A program made the translations under genes and the position numbers. Shown one piece after another: positions 9,959 to 18,311 of a DNA stretch of 43,759 nucleotides. The notes below the pieces were generated by a model, which searched no databases, was not told the origin of the DNA, and saw nothing but the letters and a program-made list of their open reading frames with translations. The stretch comes from Clostridia bacterium (GTDB lineage: Bacteria; Bacillota; DSM-12270; Thermacetogeniales; Thermacetogeniaceae), in NCBI GenBank assembly GCA_902812435.1, contig CADDZA010000007.1, forward strand, positions 1-43,759. Reading direction: 5' to 3'. Within the stretch, counting starts at the first letter, position 1. Every line of letters begins with the position of its first letter.

Positions 9959-10843
9959 TTGAAGAAAAGAATAATACCGGGTGTTTTTGCGCTGTTACTG
10001 GCCGGGTGCTTGTTTTCCGTTACCCCGGCCGCCGGTTATTTTCCGGAGAACGGCTTTGAGCCTTGCTGGCTTGTAAAAAAAATAATGATACAGAAACCGG
10101 TCTTCCAGGAACACCGCCGGCTTTATTATGAGGTGCGTTCCGGGGATACCCTTTGGAGTTTGGCCAGGAGGTGGGGAGTGAAGCCGGGGACCATTGCCGC
10201 TGCCAACGGAATTCAGGAGGACGCGGTGCTGTACCCCGGGCAGTACCTGGTGGTCCCCTCATCGGATGGGTTTATCCATAGGGTGACGCCCGGGGAAACA
10301 TTGTGGTCGCTGTCGCGCCGCTATCATGTCAGCCTGGCGCGTCTGATTTCCGCCAACCGGATTGCCTATCCGACTTCACTGGCCGTTGGCATGGAGCTGG
10401 TCATACCGGGGAGCGCCGCCGCTCTTGCCCAAAGCTCCTCCGACGGGGTACGGTGGGCGGCAAGGGGCCTGGGCAGCAATCTTGCCTGGCCGCTGTTGGG
10501 TGCGATCACGTCGTTTTTCGGTACCCGATCAGGAGAATTTCACCACGGCCTCGATATTGCAGGGGACTACGGTGATCTGATCAGGGCGGCCGAGCGGGGC
10601 GAGGTGGTTTTTGTAGGACGTAAGCCTTTTTACGGTTACACCGTAATCCTGGACCACGGCGGCGGGGAACAAACCTTGTACGGTCACATTGAGGAATCCC
10701 TGGTGTCGGTTGGTGACCTGGTGGATAAGGGACAGGCCATCGCCCGGGTCGGCTCTTCCGGGAGGGCGACAGGACCTCACCTCCATTTTGAGGTGAGGCG
10801 GAACAATAAGGCCGTCGACCCGCTGCCGTACCTGACCCGGTAG
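9959..10843 (+). CDS. LysM / M23 cell-wall endopeptidase, exported
   Basis: A 294-residue exported murein hydrolase. The N-terminus has a basic start and hydrophobic stretch ending in LLAGC (residues 13-17), a good lipobox, although cleavage after TPAAG by ordinary signal peptidase is also possible. Two LysM domains follow (about 57-100 and 106-150), each with SGDTLWSLARR- or GETLWSLSRR-type cores, then an M23 (lysostaphin-like) domain from about 190. Zinc ligands and catalytic residues are visible as HHGLD (195-199), YGH (H243) and HLH (274-276). The TTG start follows CGAGGTGA. It stands alone between a terminator and a repeat-filled gap. It could act in growth, sporulation or germination; the sequence does not say which. 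Confidence 0.9.
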   Translation: MKKRIIPGVFALLLAGCLFSVTPAAGYFPENGFEPCWLVKKIMIQKPVFQEHRRLYYEVRSGDTLWSLARRWGVKPGTIAAANGIQEDAVLYPGQYLVVPSSDGFIHRVTPGETLWSLSRRYHVSLARLISANRIAYPTSLAVGMELVIPGSAAALAQSSSDGVRWAARGLGSNLAWPLLGAITSFFGTRSGEFHHGLDIAGDYGDLIRAAERGEVVFVGRKPFYGYTVILDHGGGEQTLYGHIEESLVSVGDLVDKGQAIARVGSSGRATGPHLHFEVRRNNKAVDPLPYLTR

Positions 10844-10872
10844 TTTATTCCTGTGGCCCGTAAGACTTTCAA

Positions 10873-10909
10873 CCCGTCGTACGGCACCATCAGAAGAATG
10901 AAAATAGCG
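10873..10909 (+). repeat. M1 mosaic repeat, left half
   Basis: CCG-TCGTA-CGG hairpin, CACCATCAGAAG and ATGAAAATAGCG match the left half of M1. The stem is shorter than in other copies but pairing is kept. Confidence 0.5.
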
Positions 10910-10955
10910 ACCTGTCATCCTCACTTCGCCTGTCCTGTTACCCGGCCTTCCATAA

Positions 10956-11061
10956 GTCGCCCAGCACTCACTGCTGCTTCGTGAGCTGAAGAAGACAAGA
11001 ATTATTAAATAAATAAAAAAAGGCCGATTCTGAAACAGGGTTTCGGTGAGTGCTGGGTCGC
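10956..11061. mobile_element. 96-bp MITE-like element flanked by GTCGC direct repeats
   Basis: CCAGCACTCAC (10961-10971) and GTGAGTGCTGG (11046-11056) are perfect terminal inverted repeats. The element is immediately flanked by GTCGC at 10956-10960 and 11057-11061, as a 5-base target-site duplication would be. The interior is AT-rich (AATTATTAAATAAATAAAAAAA around 11000-11022) and encodes nothing. Length equals that of the element at 9601-9696 and the terminal sequence differs by only a few bases. Confidence 0.6.
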
Positions 11062-11065
11062 TCGC

Positions 11066-11120
11066 TGGTAGACCCGTCGGTGTATTTATCATACTCTGTT
11101 GGTGTCACTAGAGGTGACGT
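11066..11120 (-). repeat. M1 mosaic repeat, left half next to the MITE-like element
   Basis: On the minus strand: a GTCAC-CTCTA-GTGAC hairpin, CACCAACAGAG, TATGATAAATAC, ACCGACGGGTCTACCAG, then CGAGCGAC and the MITE terminus. The hairpin arms differ in sequence from the GCCGCC/GGCGGC arms of other copies yet still pair, which argues that the fold matters. Confidence 0.6.
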
Positions 11121-11167
11121 GGAAGTGTATAGAAAATTTGGGGTGCGGGTTGTCCCGCTTGACAATG

Positions 11168-11218
11168 AAAAAGGGGCTGTCCCCACTTGAAATTATTCTT
11201 TTGGGACAGCCCCTTTTT
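11168..11218. terminator. Bidirectional intrinsic terminator
   Basis: AAAAAGGGGCTGTCCC (left) pairs with GGGACAGCCCCTTTTT (right) around an AT-rich loop. Both strands end in a T run, so it can serve the minus-strand gene that stops at 11241 and any readthrough from the left. The stem sequence is nearly repeated at 40860-40907, which also lies at the 3' end of a glycine-rich minus-strand gene. Confidence 0.85.
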
Positions 11219-11240
11219 AAATCGACCCCTTTTGATTTAT

Positions 11241-11627
11241 TTATTCACCCCGGTCTTTGTTGGTGTTGAAGACCGGATGTTGAGTTTGAGTTCCTCCGAA
11301 TTCCCGCGCGGTTTCAAACCCGACGTTGGTGCTCCACTGCCCTCCGCCAACACCTGATGCCGGGCCGAACTGGCCTCCTCCTGCCATCCCGGGGGTGAAA
11401 GTGCCGCCAGCCGGATTTACATTGAACCCGCCGGCGGTCGCACCCACATTATACCCCGGTCCTGCAATTTGGGTGCCGGCTGAAAGCTGATTCATCTGGC
11501 TGGAAATTTGCTGGGCCAACTGAATGCAGCGCTGGAGTTGCTGGGCCGTATTGCGTTCGCTTTGGCTTAGCTGGTTGCAGATCTGCATGATTTGATTGAG
11601 ATTTTGTTGAACAGATTGAAGCGGCAT
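11241..11627 (-). CDS. Small glycine-rich protein, possibly a spore coat component
   Basis: A 128-residue protein with a Gln/Asn-rich helical N-terminus (about 1-48, LNQIMQICNQLSQSERNTAQQ) and a Gly/Pro/Thr-rich low-complexity tail from about residue 50. I do not recognise a named domain. The ATG is behind a strong GGAGGTG on the minus strand, so it is a real gene. Its build, helical head plus glycine-rich tail, parallels the CotF-like protein at 40961-41803, and both have nearly the same terminator hairpin downstream. The tails end in loosely similar segments (GFETAREFGGT here, TFEVSKELNDT there). A role in the spore surface is inference only. The gene is divergent from rpmE. Confidence 0.7.
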   Translation of the reverse strand: MPLQSVQQNLNQIMQICNQLSQSERNTAQQLQRCIQLAQQISSQMNQLSAGTQIAGPGYNVGATAGGFNVNPAGGTFTPGMAGGGQFGPASGVGGGQWSTNVGFETAREFGGTQTQHPVFNTNKDRGE

Positions 11628-11781
11628 TAATTAAAACACCTCCAAAAATTTATTTTAAATCGGTAGTAGTATTTTCTGATTGCCGTTCCTTTATACGGAA
11701 AAGAGAAATCATGTATGTGCCATTAATTGCCAGGCACGACGGTTATTAGGACCGCTGGCCTGTTCACAACGGGGAAAGAGT

Positions 11782-11810
11782 TTGCCAAGGGGTGGGGGGT
11801 ATGCTATAAT
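11782..11810 (+). promoter_or_regulatory. Sigma-A promoter for rpmE
   Basis: TTGCCA (11782-11787), a 17-base spacer and TATAAT (11805-11810) with an extended -10 TG at 11802-11803. One of the best vegetative promoters in the window. Start of transcription is expected near 11817, about 23 bases before rpmE. Confidence 0.75.
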
Positions 11811-11839
11811 AATCACCGTTACAGCTGGAGGTGAAAATG

Positions 11840-12040
11840 ATGAAAGAGGGCATCCATCCGAAATACTCAAAGGCCGTCATTACCTGCGCCTGCGGCGCCA
11901 GGTTCGAGGTGGGCTCCACTGTGCCGAACATGAGAGTGGAGGTTTGTTCAAACTGCCATCCCTTTTACACCGGAACCAGAGCCCGGGTGGTGGAAAAGGG
12001 CGGCAGAGTTGAGAGGTTCCGGAAGAAATACGGGCGCTAG
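11840..12040 (+). CDS. rpmE: Ribosomal protein L31, zinc-binding type
   Basis: Small 50S subunit protein at the subunit interface. The 66-residue product begins MKEGIHPKY, the family start, and has the zinc-binding cysteines (CACG near 15-17 and [10 protein letters not shown] near 36-45), so it is the C+ type that can release zinc when swapped for a C- paralogue. The GTG at 11831 and ATG at 11837 are in frame, but the ATG at 11840 has the right distance from GGAGGTG and gives the family N-terminus. It follows rho as in many Firmicutes, here separated by the peptidase and the glycine-rich gene. Confidence 0.96.
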   Translation: MKEGIHPKYSKAVITCACGARFEVGSTVPNMRVEVCSNCHPFYTGTRARVVEKGGRVERFRKKYGR

Positions 12041-12093
12041 TAAGGGCGGCTGCGAGGCTGCTCTTTTTTCGCGCCAAAAAGGGGGGCTGGAGA

Positions 12094-13017
12094 GTGCCTC
12101 GGAAGGGTAGTGATGCTCCTTTTCAGTACGGCGGCCAGGCGGTTATCGAGGGGGTTATGATGCGTGGTCCCCGTTCGGTAGCCACCGCAGTGCGTGCCGG
12201 GGGGGAGATCGTGGTTGATGAAAAGGACCTGGATCCATGGACGGACAGATATCCTGTTTTAAAGTGGCCTCTGATAAGAGGTACTGTGGTTTTGATTGAG
12301 TCGATGGTGCTGGGGATCCAGGCCCTCAATCTTTCGGCAGCCCTGGTTTCCGGGGAGGGCGAAGAAGAGGCCGGCCTCAGCTCCCTGGCGATCGGCCTAA
12401 CCGTGGCCCTGGCATTGATGTTCGGTATCGTGCTTTTTGTCCTGATCCCCACCTGGCTGGGACACTTGACCAGGGCCTGGACGGGGACCTGGGGACAAAA
12501 CCTTGTCGAGGGGATCACCAGGCTGGGCATCTTCCTGGCGTACCTTTTGGGAATCCGCTGTTTTGAGGACATCAGGCGGGTTTTTCAATACCATGGGGCG
12601 GAGCATAAGGTGATTAACACCTACGAGGAGGGAGCGCAACTCACCGTGGCGGAGGTGGCCAAACGCTCCACGGTGCACCCGAGCTGCGGCACCTCCTTTT
12701 TGCTGGTTGTGCTGGTCATCAGCATCTTTGTCTTTGCCCTGCTGGGCAATGGACCGTGGTGGTGGAAATTTGGCGCCCGCCTGCTGCTCCTGCCGCTGGT
12801 TGCCGGAATGGGCTATGAGTTTATTCGTTACTCCCGGCGCCACCGGGAAAGGGTTGGCTGGCTGATCGCACCCGGGCTCTGGCTGCAGAAGCTCACCACC
12901 GGTGAACCGGATGAAGGCATGATCGAGGTAGCGATCACCGCTTTCGAAAGAGTTCTCGTGCCGCCTGTAAGCAGCACGGAGAGCCCGAACCCGAAAATAA
13001 GTATCAAGTTTAGTTGA
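12094..13017 (+). CDS. DUF1385 / YqhQ family membrane protein
   Basis: A 307-residue integral membrane protein of unknown biochemical function, widely kept beside rpmE and prfA in Clostridia. The family signature GGQAVIEGVMMRGP is at residues 13-26 and FQYHGAEHKVINTYE at about 164-178. Roughly four or five hydrophobic spans are visible (around 98-122, 145-155, 200-216 and 226-240). The conserved His/Glu residues hint at metal binding or catalysis, but none has been assigned here. GTG start behind a GGGGGG...GGAGAG leader. A weak stem-loop at 12045-12068 with a T run precedes it and may partly separate it from rpmE. Confidence 0.92.
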   Translation: MPRKGSDAPFQYGGQAVIEGVMMRGPRSVATAVRAGGEIVVDEKDLDPWTDRYPVLKWPLIRGTVVLIESMVLGIQALNLSAALVSGEGEEEAGLSSLAIGLTVALALMFGIVLFVLIPTWLGHLTRAWTGTWGQNLVEGITRLGIFLAYLLGIRCFEDIRRVFQYHGAEHKVINTYEEGAQLTVAEVAKRSTVHPSCGTSFLLVVLVISIFVFALLGNGPWWWKFGARLLLLPLVAGMGYEFIRYSRRHRERVGWLIAPGLWLQKLTTGEPDEGMIEVAITAFERVLVPPVSSTESPNPKISIKFS

Positions 13018-13032
13018 GTGTGGTGATGTGTG

Positions 13033-14124
13033 ATGCTGGAAAAACTTGAGGGTCTTGAGGCCCGTTACGTTGATCTCGAGCAAAAGTTGAGCGATCCGGC
13101 AGTACTTGCCGATATGGATACATGGCGCAAATACGCAAAAACTCACGCGGATCTCACCGAGGTCGTGACGACCTATCGCGATTATAAGCGGGTGTGCCGG
13201 GAGATCGAGGACACCCGGTCCCTCCTGGAGGAGGAGAGGGACCCGGAGATGCGGGATCTGGCGGAGGCGGAGCTTGAAGAGCTCGAGGAAAAGAAGGAAA
13301 AGCTCGAAGAGGAACTGAAGATCCTGCTTCTGCCCCGGGACCCCAGGGACCGGAAGAATGTCATCGTGGAGATCCGCAGCGGGACGGGTGGAGAGGAAGC
13401 GGCCCTTTTCGCCGGGGATCTCTTCCGCATGTACAGCCGCTACGCCGAGCGGCAGGGCTGGAAGGTGGAGGTCCTCAGCAGCCACCCCACCGACATGGGG
13501 GGCTTCAAGGAGATCATCTTCCAGGTGAACGGGGAATCGGTTTACAGCAAGCTGAAGTACGAGAGCGGCGTACACAGGGTGCAGAGGATCCCGGTCACGG
13601 AATCGGGGGGCAGGATACACACCTCGGCGGCGACGGTTGCCGTACTGCCCGAGGCGGAAGAGGTGGATGTCCAGATCGACCCGCAGGATATCCGGATCGA
13701 TATTTTTTGTTCCAGCGGGCCGGGGGGCCAGTCGGTGAACACCACCCAGTCCGCCGTGAGGATCACCCATATTCCGACCGGCATTGTCGTCTCCTGTCAG
13801 GACGAGAAGTCCCAGCATAAAAACAAGGAGAAGGCCATGCGGGTCTTGCGCGCCCGTTTGCTGGACCGTGCCCAGCGGGAGCAGCACGGGGAGATCTCCT
13901 CGATGCGCAGGTCGATGATCGGCAGCGGGGACCGCAGCGAACGAATCAGGACCTATAACTTCCCCCAGGGGCGCCTGACCGATCACCGGATCGGCCTCAC
14001 CCTGTACAGGCTTTCCGATATCCTGGAAGGGGATCTTGATGAGGTGATCACCGCCCTGATCACCGCTCAACGCGCTGAACAGCTTCAGCAGGAATTGCCC
14101 GCCGGGGAGGAAGCCGGTGCCTGA
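13033..14124 (+). CDS. prfA: Peptide chain release factor 1
   Basis: Reads UAA and UAG stop codons and triggers peptide release on the ribosome. About 363 residues, with an N-terminal helical domain rich in Glu/Lys, the codon-recognition segment [18 protein letters not shown] (PVT tripeptide, RF1 type), and the catalytic GGQ in [17 protein letters not shown]. The ATG at 13033 gives the usual MLEKL start; a GTG one codon earlier is also possible. It follows DUF1385 by 15 bases and abuts prmC, whose product methylates the GGQ glutamine. Confidence 0.97.
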   Translation: MLEKLEGLEARYVDLEQKLSDPAVLADMDTWRKYAKTHADLTEVVTTYRDYKRVCREIEDTRSLLEEERDPEMRDLAEAELEELEEKKEKLEEELKILLLPRDPRDRKNVIVEIRSGTGGEEAALFAGDLFRMYSRYAERQGWKVEVLSSHPTDMGGFKEIIFQVNGESVYSKLKYESGVHRVQRIPVTESGGRIHTSAATVAVLPEAEEVDVQIDPQDIRIDIFCSSGPGGQSVNTTQSAVRITHIPTGIVVSCQDEKSQHKNKEKAMRVLRARLLDRAQREQHGEISSMRRSMIGSGDRSERIRTYNFPQGRLTDHRIGLTLYRLSDILEGDLDEVITALITAQRAEQLQQELPAGEEAGA

Positions 14125-14985
14125 ATGACAGGTGGCGAGCTGCTGCGGAAGGGAACGAAGGCCCTGCGGGAGGCCGGGATAGAGGCGCCCAGGCTGGAGG
14201 CGGAAGTCCTGCTTGCTCACACATGGGGACGGCCCCGGACCGAACTGTTGATTGCTCCCGAAAGGGATGTTCCCGAAGCCGTTGTCCATAACTTTTGGAA
14301 ATCCATTGAACTGCGGGCGGCGGGGATGCCCGTTGCCTACCTCACCGGGGAAAGGGAGTTCATGTCCCTTTCCTTTTCTGTTGGGCCGGAGGTGTTGATC
14401 CCCCGACCTGAAACCGAACTACTCGTGGAGAGGGTTCTGGGGTTTCTAAAGGAATGGCGCCGGGATGTGGTGCTGGCGGCGGACGTCGGAACCGGCTCCG
14501 GGGCGATCGCCGTCAGCCTGGCCTATTACGAACCGCAGGTACGCCTGATCGCCACCGATGTTTCCGGGGCGGCTTTAAGGCTTGCGGCGTCGAACGCCGC
14601 CCGGCACGGCGTGGCGGGAAGGATCGAGTTCATTGAAGGCGACCTGCTTGAGCCTGTTTTCGAAAAGGGATGGGTTGGGGCAGGGGCAGTGGTTGCCGCC
14701 AACCTCCCTTACATTCCCCGGCGGGAGCTGGAAAAACTCCCTGTGGATGTGCGCCGGGAACCCCGCCTCGCCCTTGACGGAGGTGAAGACGGCCTGGATC
14801 TGTACAGGCGCCTGATCCCGCAGGCGGCTGCATTCTTGCAGCCCGGGGGGCTCCTGGCCTGCGAGATCGGGGAAGGGCAGGGCCGGGCGCTGGCCGGCCT
14901 GCTTGATGCAAGATACTGGTCGGACGTCACCGTGGAGAGGGATTACCTGGGCGAGGAGAGGCTGGTAACCGCGATCAGGAAATAA
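14125..14985 (+). CDS. prmC: Release factor glutamine N5-methyltransferase
   Basis: Transfers a methyl group from S-adenosylmethionine to the glutamine of the GGQ motif in release factors. The 286-residue protein has the PrmC N-terminal helical domain (about 1-75, with the VAYLTGEREF motif and IPRPETE) and a Rossmann methyltransferase domain with ADVGTGSGAIAVSLA near 117-131. The catalytic motif, usually NPPY, reads NLPYIP here. The ATG touches the prfA stop codon (TGAATG), so the two are translationally coupled, as in many bacteria. The gene is followed by a new promoter. Confidence 0.95.
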   Translation: MTGGELLRKGTKALREAGIEAPRLEAEVLLAHTWGRPRTELLIAPERDVPEAVVHNFWKSIELRAAGMPVAYLTGEREFMSLSFSVGPEVLIPRPETELLVERVLGFLKEWRRDVVLAADVGTGSGAIAVSLAYYEPQVRLIATDVSGAALRLAASNAARHGVAGRIEFIEGDLLEPVFEKGWVGAGAVVAANLPYIPRRELEKLPVDVRREPRLALDGGEDGLDLYRRLIPQAAAFLQPGGLLACEIGEGQGRALAGLLDARYWSDVTVERDYLGEERLVTAIRK

Positions 14986-14997
14986 CTTATCCGCATA

Positions 14998-15027
14998 TTG
15001 TGATTATCGCCTGACTAAGTATATAAT
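14998..15027 (+). promoter_or_regulatory. Sigma-A promoter for the ArsB/NhaD-like transporter
   Basis: TTGTGA (14998-15003), an 18-base spacer and a perfect TATAAT (15022-15027) in an AT-rich stretch between prmC and the transporter gene. Confidence 0.6.
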
Positions 15028-15080
15028 AAACAATTAACGGGCATTCAGAACGGACAACACCTGAGAAGGGAACGGCCAAG

Positions 15081-16361
15081 ATGAGCGGGCAGATTCAGTT
15101 GATTGCGGCTGTTGCGATTTTTATTGCCATTTACGGGCTGATCGTCTTCAACAAGGGGCACAGGACCGTGGTGGCCTTTGCCGGTGCCATACTACTGGTT
15201 TTGCTCGGTATCTTAAGCCAGCGGGAGGCCTTTGCGGCCGTTGACTTCAACACCCTTGGCCTGCTCATCGGAATGATGATCATCGTGGGGATTACCCAGC
15301 AGTCCGGGTTGTTTGAATACCTGGCCGTCTGGTCGGGGCGACTGGGATGCGGCGAACCCTTCCGCATCCTGCTGATCCTCTCCGTGATCACGGCCGTCCT
15401 TTCCGCCATGCTGGACAACATCACCACCGTGATCCTGATCGTTCCCGTCACCTTTTCCATCGTCGAGGTTCTGGGGGTGTCACCCTATCCCTTTTTATTT
15501 GCGGAAATCATCGCCTCCAACATCGGCGGAACCGCAACCCTGATCGGAGACCCTCCGAACATCATGATCGGGAGCGCCGCCAGGCTTGTCTTTATGGATT
15601 TCATTAAAAACCTGGGGCCGGTTGTTATTGTCATTTTCCTGGTAACTGCCGCGCTTTTCTGGCTGCTGTGGGGGCGCCAGTTCCAGGTGAGTGAAGAGAA
15701 AAAGAAAGAGCTTCTGAAACTCGACCTGGAGGGCCAGATCCGCGACCCCGTCCTGCTCCGCAGGGGCCTCCTGGTGCTCGGCCTCACCTTCCTGGGGTTT
15801 CTCCTTCACCAGTTTATCCATGTTGAGTCTGCCACAATAGCTCTCGGGGGGGCGGTGCTGATGCTGCTCCTGACCGACAGCACCCCGGAGGAGGCCTTCT
15901 GGTTTGTTGACTGGTCCACCATCTTTTTCTTCGCCGGGCTGTTCGTTGCCGTCGGCGCCCTGGAGAAGGTGGGAGTGATCCATGCCCTTGCCACATGGTC
16001 ACTGCACGTCACCGGGGGCAGCATGGTCGCCACAGGCTTGCTGGTCCTGTGGCTTGCCGCCCTGGCCTCTGCCGTTGTGGACAACATCCCCTTTGTGGCT
16101 GCCATGATTCCCCTGATCAAGGACCTGGGGGCGATGACGGGAATGCCGCTAATTCCCCTGTGGTGGGCCCTGGCCCTCGGGGCGTGCCTGGGCGGTAACG
16201 GCACCCTCATCGGCGCCTCGGCAAATGTGATCGTCTCCGGCATCGCCAAGCAGAAGGGTTACCCCTTCTCCTTCATGGGCTTCACCAGGGTTGCTTTTCC
16301 CCTGATGATCCTCTCAATCCTGATCTGTCACGCCTACCTCTACCTATTTTTCCTGCGATAA
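15081..16361 (+). CDS. ArsB/NhaD-family ion transporter
   Basis: A 426-residue membrane protein with about 11-12 hydrophobic spans. It belongs to the ion-transporter superfamily that includes ArsB, NhaD, the P protein and citrate transporters. The two repeat halves are visible: DNITTVILIVPVTF ... ASNIGGTATLIGDPPNIMIG in the first, and DNIPFVAAMIPLIKDLG ... GGNGTLIGASANVIVSG in the second; these GT-LIG-P-N segments form the substrate site in relatives. Substrate cannot be fixed: arsenite, sodium/proton exchange and organic anions all occur in the family, and no ars regulator or ArsA is nearby. It is an insertion relative to the B. subtilis gene order. Confidence 0.85.
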   Translation: MSGQIQLIAAVAIFIAIYGLIVFNKGHRTVVAFAGAILLVLLGILSQREAFAAVDFNTLGLLIGMMIIVGITQQSGLFEYLAVWSGRLGCGEPFRILLILSVITAVLSAMLDNITTVILIVPVTFSIVEVLGVSPYPFLFAEIIASNIGGTATLIGDPPNIMIGSAARLVFMDFIKNLGPVVIVIFLVTAALFWLLWGRQFQVSEEKKKELLKLDLEGQIRDPVLLRRGLLVLGLTFLGFLLHQFIHVESATIALGGAVLMLLLTDSTPEEAFWFVDWSTIFFFAGLFVAVGALEKVGVIHALATWSLHVTGGSMVATGLLVLWLAALASAVVDNIPFVAAMIPLIKDLGAMTGMPLIPLWWALALGACLGGNGTLIGASANVIVSGIAKQKGYPFSFMGFTRVAFPLMILSILICHAYLYLFFLR

Positions 16362-16424
16362 CAGAAACACGTATCCCTTTTCCGGCCTGACCAATTAAAA
16401 AGGCTTCGGTCACATACTCCAGGT

Positions 16425-16440
16425 GACAATTATCATTGTC
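16425..16440. promoter_or_regulatory. Palindrome, possible regulator binding site
   Basis: GACAATTATCATTGTC has perfect 6-base arms around TATC. It loosely resembles operators of Fur-family regulators but fits none well. It lies in the 342-base gap between the two transporter genes. That gap also holds a GC hairpin (CCCGCC 16568-16573 with GGCGGG 16583-16588) and a two-codon open frame at 16461-16469 behind AGGAGGA; I see no other gene there. Confidence 0.3.
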
Positions 16441-16703
16441 TGATTGATAGGAGGAAATAGATGCCATAAAACCGAGCCGTATCATATTTTCAGAAAAATT
16501 GTCACAGCGAGAAGGAACCGGCCTTAATTTAACGAATCATTATATGCCTGTCGCCGGTACTTCATACCCCGCCCCGGCAAGAGGCGGGATGGCAAAATGG
16601 CGGCCGTTTCCGGTTACATACCGGGCAGGAGAGGAGGGATACCCCAACCAGATCTTAATTCTATAAGTTGTCGAACATATTGCAAGATGAAAGGAATGGT
16701 AGT

Positions 16704-18287
16704 ATGGCAGGAAAATCCTTACCCCTTCTCTGGGCCGTTGTTTTGACGCTGCTTCCCATCGTTGTTATTTTAGTCCTCATGGCGTGGAAACAGGTAGCGG
16801 CGGATGTGAGCGGCATTGCAGGATGGTTGCTGACCCTTTTGATCGCCTTTCTTTTTTTCAACACCTCCATCGAGGTGGGACTCCGGTCAAGCCTTGCGGG
16901 ATTGATCTCCTCTTTTCCCGTTTCTCTAATGGTCGCCACTTCAATACTGCAGATCACCTTTATGGAAGCCACCGGTGCCCTGCGCAGGATTTCCGTGTTC
17001 GTCAAGACTCTGGCATCGGCGGATAAGGCCGTGCAGGTGATGCTGATCAACGTTGGGGCCGGGACCCTCCTGGTGGCGGTGGGAGCCACGCCGGTTTCAA
17101 TCCTGCCACCGATCCTCATCGCCCTCGGTTATTCAACCTTTGTGGCGGTTGCCCTACCGGCCCTGGGCTTCGACGCCCTGTGCACCTTCTCCCTGCTGGG
17201 AGCTCCCCTGGTGGTCTACGCCGACCTGACCGGAACCCCACTGGTCCAGTCCGCCCAGGTTTTCGCCAAATTCCTGCCGGTCATTTCCACCCTGATCGGC
17301 TTTGGCATGCTGTGGATCGCCGGCGGATTCAAGCTGATGCGGGAGGGGATCGTTCCCTGCATCATCGCAGGTGTTACAAACGGTGGCGTGGCCATTGCCA
17401 TGGGCTATCTCCCGGCCTTGAGCTCGGGGGTTGTCCTGACGGGTGTTGTGGCGGGGGCCTGCACGATCCTGGTGATGCTTTTATATTTGAAAATATTAGG
17501 CAAGCCGGTGCTCGACAGATCGAGGCTGACCGGTGAGGACCTGTCGGTGGAAAAGGAGATGTCCCTGTGGGCCGCCCTGTCGCCCTGGATCATACTCGTC
17601 GCCGTATCCTTTGTCATCAACTTCTACCCGCCGTTTTTCAAAGTGCTGTTTGAGGACCTGGCCATGCCCGTTTCCGTCATCCCCGGCCAGGTCATCAATA
17701 CCAGGATGCTCTGGAATGCCTATACCTGGGTGCTGATCAGCACCGTACTGGCTTTTGCCTTTTTGAAGCCGACCGGTCAGGCGATGCGTTATACCCTTTC
17801 AAGATGGGTGCGGCGGGCTCCCAGGCCGGTGCTCTCCGCCGCCGTATTCTTTGCTATAGCCTTTGTTATGAATAATTCCGGGCTTCAAAACGTGGGCGGG
17901 GTGTGGAAAGTTGTGGAGCCGGCTTCCAACATGATCTGGGTTCTCGCCCGGGGTTCAGCCCTGGCCTTCGGCGCCTTTTATCCCTTCATCAGCGCCTTTA
18001 TGGGGCTGTTCGGCGGCTTTATCAGCGGCAGCGAGGCATCCACCATTGCCATGTTCACGAAGTACCACCTCCTGACCTCGAAAATGCTCAACGTCAACGC
18101 CCTGGTGGTGACCGCGGCAACCGCCATCGGCGGCGGCCTGGCCAGCGTCATCTCTCCGGCCAAGCTCCAGAACGCCGCGGCGACCATTGACGCCCTGGGA
18201 ATCGAGAGCAGGGTGATCAGGACGGCATTTCTGATCTCGGTGCTGATCACCGTTGTTGCGGCCATGATCGCCCTTATAATGGCATGA
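16704..18287 (+). CDS. L-lactate permease (LctP) family transporter
   Basis: A 527-residue transporter with about 13 hydrophobic spans. The C-terminal block GGFISGSEASTIAMF ... TAIGGGLASVISPAKLQNAAATID is the hallmark of the LctP family, which takes up lactate or glycolate with protons. The frame is open from a TTG at 16668, but the ATG at 16704 has a proper AAAGGAA at 16689-16695 and gives the expected short cytoplasmic N-terminus. The substrate is inferred from the family only; no lactate dehydrogenase or utilisation gene is in the window. It ends in a strong hairpin. Confidence 0.85.
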   Translation: MAGKSLPLLWAVVLTLLPIVVILVLMAWKQVAADVSGIAGWLLTLLIAFLFFNTSIEVGLRSSLAGLISSFPVSLMVATSILQITFMEATGALRRISVFVKTLASADKAVQVMLINVGAGTLLVAVGATPVSILPPILIALGYSTFVAVALPALGFDALCTFSLLGAPLVVYADLTGTPLVQSAQVFAKFLPVISTLIGFGMLWIAGGFKLMREGIVPCIIAGVTNGGVAIAMGYLPALSSGVVLTGVVAGACTILVMLLYLKILGKPVLDRSRLTGEDLSVEKEMSLWAALSPWIILVAVSFVINFYPPFFKVLFEDLAMPVSVIPGQVINTRMLWNAYTWVLISTVLAFAFLKPTGQAMRYTLSRWVRRAPRPVLSAAVFFAIAFVMNNSGLQNVGGVWKVVEPASNMIWVLARGSALAFGAFYPFISAFMGLFGGFISGSEASTIAMFTKYHLLTSKMLNVNALVVTAATAIGGGLASVISPAKLQNAAATIDALGIESRVIRTAFLISVLITVVAAMIALIMA

Positions 18288-18311
18288 TCCGGGCACGGTG
18301 GTATTAATACG

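Noticed and set aside
12397-14289. A 630-codon open frame on the minus strand
   Set aside because: It lies opposite DUF1385, prfA and prmC, which have clear family motifs and ribosome-binding sites. The long frame is a by-product of high GC in third codon positions.
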